From positions 186,001 to 250,000 of the forward strand of contig NW_026516227.1 of NCBI RefSeq assembly GCF_025602895.1: 64,000 nucleotides of DNA, in the 5' to 3' direction. The stretch is from Polychytrium aggregatum. Lineage: Eukaryota; Chytridiomycota; Chytridiomycetes; Polychytriales. How positions within the stretch are numbered: the first letter of the stretch is position 1; each line of letters starts with the position of its first letter. The notes beneath the pieces were generated by a model. The model was not told where the DNA came from. It was given only the letters and a program-made list of their open reading frames with translations, and ran no database searches. The position numbers and the translations under genes are program-made. This document shows, in pieces, positions 56,214 to 64,000 of this stretch.

Positions 56214-59200
56214 ATGCCGGCCACCACCGAGCGTTCGCAGAGTCAGGTCCAGCAGCGTCTGGGCGAGCTGTTTATCATCGAGCATCAGCCATTCGTGCTT
56301 AAAGCACGGTTACCAGCACAGATTGTCTCTAAAGGGGTAGGCCGTTGTTTCCCCGGTGCTGCCCGATCGGCAAGATATCTGCCGTCGCTGTGCCCTGACC
56401 CACTCGTCGTGCCCGGCATCCGCTCGACGAAACATCGACTCCCCAATCGGTCCAGCCTGTGGGATTCTCGTCCAATCGTCTCGCTCATCCTGGCGCATGG
56501 CCCGCTTCTGTTCCCTGCAGACCCCCGAGGAGGCACCTCAGCACATGAGTCTCACAGTGTGGCACCAAGGCGACATTGAGAGCGTATACGAATGCTTTTA
56601 CGACCCGCCCAGGCCCGAGATCTTCAGCCTCCTGTCATCTCCAGGTGGCATCCACAGGATTACGCCGCAAGAGGTAGCAGTGCGCTGCATCTGAATACCT
56701 TCCTGATCCGAGCTGGGTCCCGTAACGAATCGATTCGACGAAGGAAAACTTCCTGGGGATACATTTGGTGGTCTTACATTTGGGATGAATGAGTGAGTCG
56801 CTGCTGATGGTCTACTTTGTTCCAGGATAATGAAAGTGGTGCCGAAAGCGCTTCGCCTGAAAAGCTGCTGCTTGTGCTGAAAGACCAGACCGAGTCGGAG
56901 ATCCAAGTCGAGCTTGCCCGAAGACGGATAAGCGACCCGTATGAGAGTCTCCGCAATGAATGCGACCGACTTTCGTTCCTGAGCAGCACCCACAACGATG
57001 AAATCCAGAGCCTGCAGCGGCGTCTGACCTTCCAGGTTCAGGGATCGCTCGGCAGTGTCGACAGCGCAGCAGGTAGCAAAGGTACTGTGCATCGACCAAA
57101 CCGCACACCGCACACCGCCCTCGCTGTCGGCTGTCGGCTGTCGAGTCAACGCTCGCCATCTGCAGTATGGGGTTCCGCATTGGCAGCATCATTGACTGAC
57201 ATCCCTCAATCTGCGGCTCATGTCAAAGCCCGACGCAAGCCGAATGGCGGAGAAGAAGTCGAGGTTCTTATGGCCCAGGTGATCGAAGATTATCACCAGG
57301 GTAGCTACGAGCGCGCCAAGGAGCGGCTGGACGCAATCCTCAAGAGCAACCCCGCATATCCACAGGCCCATCACTACATGGGTCTGCTATACTATTATGG
57401 ACATGGCGTCGAGCTCGACTACACCGTTGCATTCAGCTGGTTCAAGCAGAGTAAGTCTCGGTCGGCCATATGTCATACGCCGCTTCTAAGATATAACGCT
57501 AATGTCTGATCGTGCGACCATGTGGCCGCTTTCGTTGAGTTGACGGCCGGATCGAGCGTCGTAGCTAACATACACCATCTTGTGCTCGCAGGTGCCGAAG
57601 GAGGGTGTGTATCACGCCGACCATGCTTGTTGGAGTGGCCTATGCTATGATCGCATGAACAGAGCAATGAAAGCTGACAATTGCTGAAATAATGTGATTT
57701 CGAACTGCCCAGTGTCGTCGAGTCACAAAACTACCTCGGCGAATGCTATATGTACGGCCATGGAACAGCTCAGGACTCGAAAAAGGTGGGCTGCGTCGCG
57801 TTTGCCAAGACTCCCGCCGGACAGGCTGATTCTATGTCTGCCTCTCTAACGAAGCTTCTGATACCGTGCCTCAGGCCATCCGCTGGTACAAGAAGGCTGC
57901 TGAGCAAAACTGCCCTTTTGCACAGACAAGTCTGGGACTCTGTCACCAGTCCGGTACCGGAGTCGACCAGAGCGACGAGCTGGCAGTCTCCAATTTTGTG
58001 GCTGCTGCACAGCAAGGCCATACAGAGGCACAGATTCTGCTGGCATCATGCTATGAAACCGGAAGCGGCGTCGCCAAGGACATGGAGCAGGCGGTCCATT
58101 GGCTCCGGTAGGGTGGTGCACCACGAGAGATCCTCCAAGAGGTCGCCTGATGACTGAATCGACATCAGTGGCGATCCTCAATGCCCAGCTGCATACGCTT
58201 ATCATTCTTGCTGATTTTCGATATTGTGCGACCATCCAGGTTGGCTGCAGAGCAAGGCGATCCAGATGCCCAGTGCCGACTTGGTCTTTGCTACCAGAAC
58301 GGCAGCGGCGTCCCAGTCGATAATGAAAAGGCAGTCGAGGTAGACCATTTGCGGCACTCTTTGATATTCGCTGATATATCGACCCTTGAAAGCGGTGCTT
58401 ATGCGTGTGCATGGCTCTGCTCTTCATCTTGCAGTGGTTCACCAAGAGCGCCGATCAAGGTATGTGCGCCCTTCGCCGGGTCTCACCATCGAGCTTGATC
58501 ATCCGTGCATCCTCGTTAACTCGGTGTCCCAACTCAGATTTTTCCGATGGACTGAACCACCTTGGCTACTGCTACGAGCATGGTTTGGGCGTCGAGGAGA
58601 GCGCCAAGACGGCCGTGCGGTATTACCGAAAAGCCGCTGACCATGGTGAGACCCATACACTTGTATCGCCGCAGCCTCATTGTGTCATCGTAGTTCTGGA
58701 CTGAATGCCCATCGCCTCTCACCGACAGGCAATCCCGTGGCATACTTCAACCTCGCCATTTGCTTCGAAAACGGCATCGGTACCAAGATCAACCTGCCGA
58801 TGGCGTTTTCATGTTTCAAGGAGGCCGCCCAACACGGCGATCCGGATGCACAGTACAATATGGGTCGATTTTTGCAGCTCGGTATCGGTGTTTCCGTCGA
58901 CATCAAGCGGGCAATTGGACTCTTCAGAAAGTCGGTAGGTTATCGCCCCACATTCAGAGCCTGCAACAGTCCGATGCACTATGCAGCGGCTCGTCCGCTT
59001 CGCCATCGAGGCCTTTGAATTGTAGCTTCGTTTCTTCTACCAGTCTGGCTTGCAGAAACCAGATGTTTGATTTCGGTAGCGGACGCTAGTGCTGAGACAT
59101 GCCGATTAGTATTCGCTGGTCGCTAATGCAGTCTTTCGAATCGGCTAACAATGATGGGACCTACTTTTGTGTGATTCAATCTGCCAGGCCGACCAAGGTA

Positions 59201-61873
59201 ATCCCGTTGCGGCTAGCATGATGCCTCCCTCTGCCCACCCTTTGCCAGACTCACCGTATCTTGCCACACAGACAACGCGGACTCTCAATTCAGCCTTGGA
59301 GAGTGTTATGCCAAGGGGACTGGTGTGAAGCAAGACTGGACCCAGGCTGCGATGTGGTACAACGAGGTATATCAAAGCCGTATATCAAGCGGGCGGTAGC
59401 AGAGGCTATGCGAACAGGGTGATGTTTTGGTATGATTGCAGCGTAGTCGTCACAGTCGATCCCTACGACCTGGCTGTGTGGGCAGGCAATGCGTGACTAA
59501 CCGAGTCGCGGCGCTTTGAAAGGCATCGATCAACGGACACCCTCTGGCACAATATGCACTCGGTCGCTGCTACAAGAAAGGACTTGGTGTGAAAGTCAGT
59601 CCGGAGCTGGCCGTGGTAAGACTCGATAAGATATGACGCTAATTCAAGCTCTGGATGGTGGGTAAACTGCGAGTTTGCGCCTCCGTACTACATCCCTAAC
59701 GCACGAATGGCGGCAGAAATGGTTTTCCAAGTCGGCGCATCAAGGCGTCGCGGTTGCCCAAGGCAACTTGGGTCTCTGTTACGAAAGCGGCTTTGGCGTA
59801 CAAGTAGATCTTGAAAGGGCCGTCGAGTGGTATACCAAGAGTAAGCGACATGGCAACTACTTGTGCACAGTTTTGTCGAGCCGTGTGTCACCGCGATCGA
59901 CGCTGACCCAGGATCTTCCGCGATAACCGCTCTCCAGGTGCCGATCAAGGCAACCCAGGCAAGTGCCGACGCTGACAAGCGAGACGTGACCAAGCATAAT
60001 TTGACCGTCGGCTTATGTTTCGACCCGATCTGTCGCTTTGCAGCTGCCCAATGCAACCTCGCCATCTGCTACGAGCATGGGTTTGGCGTCAAGCAGGACT
60101 ATCTGACGGCCGTTTCATACTATCTCAACTCTGCGTCACAAGAGTCAGTTGCGCCTCTTTGTCTCTTACCCTATCCATCTCTGTCACCCGATTGTGCATC
60201 TGAACGACGAGGGCGGAAGTCGTTTGCAGCAGTTTTGGTCAGCACCAGCGACCTGACACAAGCATGCTGTGGCTGCAGTCGAGTGTATGGAGTAATTGAC
60301 ACTCTCCTTCCCCTCACAGCGATAGCCTCGCGGCGTGCAATCTCGGCGTGCTCTTTGAGAACGGACACGGAGTGCCACAAGATTATGAAGAAGCCGTGCG
60401 CTGGTATCGACAGTCAGCTGAAGCCGGATATGCAGGTATGCCGTGCTTCCAACCGGGGCGAGCGCATGGCCGTCGCAGATGCTAACGCGACCCATGGCTT
60501 CAACAGCCGGCCAGTGCAACCTTGGCCGCTGCTTCCAGAATGGCCATGGCGTACAAAAGGATGTCAAGGAGGCCGTCAAGGTAAATGCATAAAGCACCAT
60601 GGCCTGCCTTGGTCGCCGAGCGGTGATTGCTGACGAAACTGCACCGGTTTCACTCTGTCTCCCACTGTCAGTGGTACCGGCTTGCTGGCGAGCAAGGCGA
60701 CGTCGATGCCCTGTTGCTCCTGGCATACTGTCTCGAAAACGGAATCGGAAGCGAGAAGAACCTCGAGAAGGCCGCCGAGTGCTACATGAGAGCGGCGGAT
60801 CTGGGCGAACCCTCGGCTTACTACGGCCTGGGTGTCTGCTACCACAAGGGGCGTGGTGTCAACGAAGACTACAAGTAGGTATCTCGCCGGTATTGCCGGC
60901 AGCAAATGGTGTCGGTGGCGGATCAAGATCTCATCTGGGCTCGGAAACTAATGCCCATTGCTCGTGATCCAGGGAAGCAGCCAAGTGGTATAGCAAGGGC
61001 GCCGAGGCTGGGTGAGTTGGAATGGCGACCCGCTAAGCAGCTTGTGTCCTGCATATCCGCTCGCCAGCGTTGGTTTGTGCAATCAAAGTCGCCGGTGCGA
61101 AGCTGCTATCCTCCTCCATTGGAGCAGACTGCAATCTCACGGCGCTGGCTGATGCAGAATTTACCGATTGTGCCAGCCACGCCGAGTCCCAGTACAGCTA
61201 CGGCCTATTGTTTGAGAAGGGATATGGTGTCCATCGGGATCTCAAGGAGGCTGTTTTCTGGTACAAGCGCGCCTCTGACCAAGGTTTGTGTGGTTGCCAT
61301 GAGCCTGAGTATGTCCGAGGGCCTTTCTCGAGGAGAGTATGAGAGTATCGACGAGCCCTCTCACCTCACCCACAATCGCGCTCTGACATGATATCCCGCT
61401 CGAACCCAGGCCTGACACAAGCCCACTGGTCGCTGGGTCTGTGCTACGAGCGCGGACTGGGTGTCGAAAAGAACTATCCAAAAGCCCTCGACCTCTACGG
61501 AAAGGCAGCCAAAAAGGGCCATAGCCGAGCGATCGCCCGGATCAGCGCGCTTCACAACCTGCCTCCCATCACCAACCAGGGGCCCACAACCCTCGATGTC
61601 ATTCTAGAAGAGCCCACTCTTGAGGCTGCTGAGGATACGGCCGATGCGCTTCCCGAACGCAAGCCGTCCATCATCGACAGGGTCAGCAACCTCCGGACGC
61701 GAATGAGGCCGATCTCTGAGCTTATTCCCAGCTTTCGGGCTTCTGAGTCCAAGAGCACAAGCGCTGTGGCCGGTGCAGGAATTGGTACAAAGCTGCCCGC
61801 TGCTGTCTCCAGACTTCGCCAGAAAGGTGCCCGCGAGTCGTTCATCGATTCTCTCAACACTGCATGTAAGTAG
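56214..61873 (+). CDS. Sel1-like repeat (SLR) protein, exon-per-repeat
   Basis: Begins MPATTERSQSQVQQRLGEL. Early exons (to about 57080) are charged and partly coiled-coil (DQTESEIQVELARRR, NDEIQSLQRRLTFQVQG). From about 57234 there is a long series of TPR-like Sel1 repeats, each near one exon: YPQAHHYMGLLYYYGHGVEL, FAQTSLGLCHQSGTGVDQSD, AQYNMGRFLQLGIGVSVDIK, AQGNLGLCYESGFGVQVDLE, YGLGVCYHKGRGVNEDY, TQAHWSLGLCYERGLGVEKN and others, roughly fifteen in total. SLR proteins are adaptors (Hrd3/SEL1L, Skt5/Chs4 chitin synthase activators). The stop at 61871-61873 lies within GTAAGTAG, a perfect splice donor, so the frame may continue into the next entry. Many small exons are approximate. Confidence 0.75.
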
Positions 61874-62203
61874 ACTCGACATGATTTGTATGCGGCTTGG
61901 ATCGACGCAAGCCGAGTCGCTGCTTGAAGTGCGACACTTTGCTGCCCGTCTTGATCTGAATCTGAATCTGAATCTGTGCTCCTCTATGCCATCCAACTCG
62001 AATACGGCTCAAAGTCAGCACCGTTTCTGTTTCTGCCACCTCTGCTGTCGTCTCGGCTGCGACGACGGCGTCAACTCGTGAGTATCTGCCACTGCGTACC
62101 CTTCCTAGAGCGCACATCGATTGGCAAGCAGCGGTGCGACTGGCCGGGGTACCCCGCCAACATTGTTCCATGCGTGCTGACATTGGCATAGTCATTTCGG
62201 CAG

Positions 62204-62961
62204 CCGGCAGCACTGTCGAGGTTGTGTCCAGACAGATGGTCAGCTCCGAGACCGAGACTGAGACCGAGACTGCATCACCTGACGATGGCCCGTCCGAGAT
62301 GTACGCCAAAGCGGTCCTGAGCTTCATGGGGAAGCGATACGACGATGCCTTCCGCCTGTTTCTGCGAGTTTCCCGGCACGACCACCCGCGAGCCTTCTAC
62401 TATCTTGGACTCTGCTTCCGGCACGGATACGGAACCGAGCCTGATCCCGAACGCGAGTTTATCAACTTCAAGCTCAGTGCCGAGCTCAACCATCCCGAAG
62501 CGCAATGCTGCCTGGGCGAGTGCTACGAAAAGGGCCGCGGTACCGCCCGAGACCTCGTTGCCAGCTTCAACTGGTACCAAAAGGCGGCCGAGTCCGAGTC
62601 TCTCCCAACCGTCCTCAATCTCGCCCGGGCGTATGAGCGCGGAATCGGAACGGAGCCGTCGGTACCGGAGGCGTACAAGATATACAAGAAGCTCGCGCAA
62701 ACGGGGTACCCCGAGGGCGAATATAACCTTGGGCGTCTCCTGGCAGTCGGGGTGGCCTCCGACGGCAGCGATGCTGAGATCAAACCCGATCTCGTGGCTG
62801 CCTTTGAGCTCTTCCGGAGAGCCGCAAGCAAAGGCCTGCCACAGGCACAGGCTAAGGTCCAGGATCTTTCCGCGCTGATGGGCATCTCTCCGCAGCCACA
62901 GGACGAAGAAAGCGAGGAGGAAGACGAAAATACCGATGGATACTACGCCTTCTATAGCTGA
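62204..62961 (+). CDS. Sel1-like repeat protein, probably the 3' exon of the preceding gene
   Basis: An open frame ending in YYAFYS and TGA. It has a Glu-Thr dipeptide run (SETETETETA, from a GAGACC/GAGACT DNA repeat at 62248-62272). Four or five SLR units follow: AFYYLGLCFRHGYGTEPDPE, AQCCLGECYEKGRGTARDL, VLNLARAYERGIGTEPSVPE and GEYNLGRLLAVGVASDG. It closes with an acidic tail (DEESEEEDENTD). If it were a separate gene it would start at ATG 62236 or 62134. A splice from 61866 to 62204 (GCAT|GTAAGT ... TTTCGGCAG|CCGGC) keeps the frame, so I favour one continuous SLR gene. Sel1 repeats are certain; the gene boundary is not. Confidence 0.75.
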
Positions 62962-63329
62962 GGACGAGAGAACATGGATGGCTTGGCGAGTGTGTCTCCA
63001 ATACAGCCGTTCGAAACGAAACGGGACGGTGCCCATTGTATTCTTCCGTAGATCGGTCACCGGGCCTTCCCCTTCTCCCACGAGGCCCGGCGACAGAGCA
63101 CCAGAGTGCCCGAGAACGGCGGTGCTGGTCCTCGCTTGACACATCGCTGCACCCCGGAGTCGCACCCCAGAGCCGAGCAAGGCCCTCCATGGCGTGCCCG
63201 CCAGGGTCGCGCGCCACCAAACAAGCAGCCCGATGGCGGGTTCCCTGGTCTGCCACCGACTTCAGCGCCCATCGGACTGCAAACGGTGGCCGCAGCGAGC
63301 ACTCTCCTCGCCCCGATATTGCGCCCATC
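62962..63329. other. intergenic region Sel1-repeat gene / alpha-mannosidase
   Basis: Holds the 3' end of the Sel1-repeat gene and the upstream region of the next gene. An in-frame upstream ATG at 63189 might extend the mannosidase N-terminus. Nothing else seen. Confidence 0.45.
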
Positions 63330-64000
63330 ATGCAGAAGGTAGATTCCCATCCAGCAGGGGCTCTAGTGCATTCAGTCTTGTGGAACTGACCGCCCGCCGC
63401 TCTGCAGCACCGCAACATCACCCTCGAGCGTCTCGATAAGTTTCTTCAGGAGGGCCAGTTTTCGGACGTCAACCTCCAGTCGGTTCTCTGGAAATACCGA
63501 GACGAGGGCAGCGTCAGCCTCTCTTACTATGGTAGGTGACAAAATGGCTGGACGAGCAGCGTTGATGGGCTGCTGGCCGGCTCGCTCTTGCTTCGGCCCA
63601 AACATCGGCAGAGTCGGCCGCATCCCCAGGATCTGCTCGGACGGAATCTCGATGCTGACCATTCAAGTATACTTGATCCACACGCAGCTGTGCCTGATCT
63701 CAAGCGCATGTAAGCATGGCTATTATTCCGGGAAAGCCAGATGATCACACCATATGAAAGCACGCTGAGTGCCGCAGAGATGCTGTCCACTGGATCAGAG
63801 CGGGTGCTTGAGCCGCGATGTTGGGCGATGTTAGGCGATGCTGGGAGCTTTGCCCGTCATACACTCATATCATACAACCGCCCGCTCGCCATCTTTGCCA
63901 TCAATGCAGTTCTTTTGACGAAGCGTCCAGAGCTGTATACACTCCCACAAGCGTCGGCCAGCGGCTGGGCCCGAGTATGTATTGAGCCGGCTCACCGAGC
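63330..64000 (+). CDS. GH38 alpha-mannosidase (Ams1/MAN2C1-like), 3' partial
   Basis: Three exons are visible: 63330-63338 (MQK), 63408-63532, and a 22-bp micro-exon 63688-63709. They join in frame to HRNITLERLDKFLQEGQF, SDVNLQSVLWKYRDEGSVSL and SYYAVPDLKRM. The pattern ITLERLDKF...F.DVNL...L followed by a YxVPDLKR stretch is the start of class II cytosolic/vacuolar alpha-mannosidases (fungal Ams1, animal MAN2C1), which trim free oligosaccharides. The catalytic domain lies beyond the window. The next exon, expected after about 63735, was not resolved. Start codon uncertain; the assignment rests on about 50 residues. Confidence 0.55.

Noticed and set aside
55739-56227. Minus-strand frame with a long DGLQ/DGLR repeat
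   Set aside because: The repeat protein arises only from the 12-bp DNA array; the frame ends in non-coding DNA and overlaps the Sel1 gene start.

Overview
The window looks like nuclear DNA of a GC-rich, zoosporic early-diverging fungus, probably a chytrid. The genes carry many short GT-AG introns and no operons. Flagellar or basal-body type proteins (a CFAP65-like ASH-domain protein and an ankyrin/coiled-coil protein) sit next to fungal housekeeping genes. This placement is an inference; I saw no rRNA or tRNA gene.

Layout, left to right. (+) CFAP65-like ciliary protein, cut by the window start (1-5476). (+) KCTD-type BTB protein with a C-terminal membrane anchor (6534-8688). A 1.1 kb deleted transposon copy (9436-10545). 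(-) OMA1-like mitochondrial protease (10880-12353). (+) F-box/leucine-rich protein (13555-15619). (+) ERI1-type 3'-5' exonuclease (16309-16950). (+) C2-domain protein (17370-19343). (-) XRN1 5'-3' exoribonuclease with an RGG tail (19878-27774). (-) Ankyrin plus giant coiled-coil protein (28389-36665). (+) Bestrophin-like anion channel (37670-40207). A 3.47 kb transposon carrying a Fanzor nuclease (40300-43767). (+) Xylose isomerase (44054-46819). (+) TMEM198/DUF4203-like membrane protein (47352-48496). (-) Mitochondrial ABCB10/Mdl1-type transporter (49437-53188). (-) CaMK-like kinase (53552-55564). (+) Sel1-repeat protein or proteins with roughly one repeat per exon (56214-62961). (+) The first exons of a GH38 alpha-mannosidase running off the end (63330-).

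The most interesting system is the transposon pair. The full copy has imperfect 26-bp terminal inverted repeats, TA target duplications, a Tc1/IS630-type DD34E transposase broken by an internal deletion, and one uninterrupted 812-codon Fanzor ORF. Fanzors are eukaryotic TnpB relatives, RNA-guided DNA endonucleases. The Fanzor has a basic N-terminus, a Cys cluster, RuvC motifs, a C-terminal zinc ribbon and the displaced catalytic glutamate typical of Fanzors. A 101-bp block from its stop codon to the element end, with a 6-bp hairpin, is 97% identical in the short copy and is the natural place for the guide (omega) RNA. The short copy lost most of the transposase and the Fanzor but kept both ends and this block, so it could be a guide-RNA-only locus with a different flanking guide.

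Most remaining intergenic space holds minisatellites. Each of the three head-to-head gene pairs has a short-unit tandem array between its start codons. Intron-exon structures were inferred by eye from reading-frame continuity and splice consensus. Start codons and internal boundaries are approximate unless given exactly.
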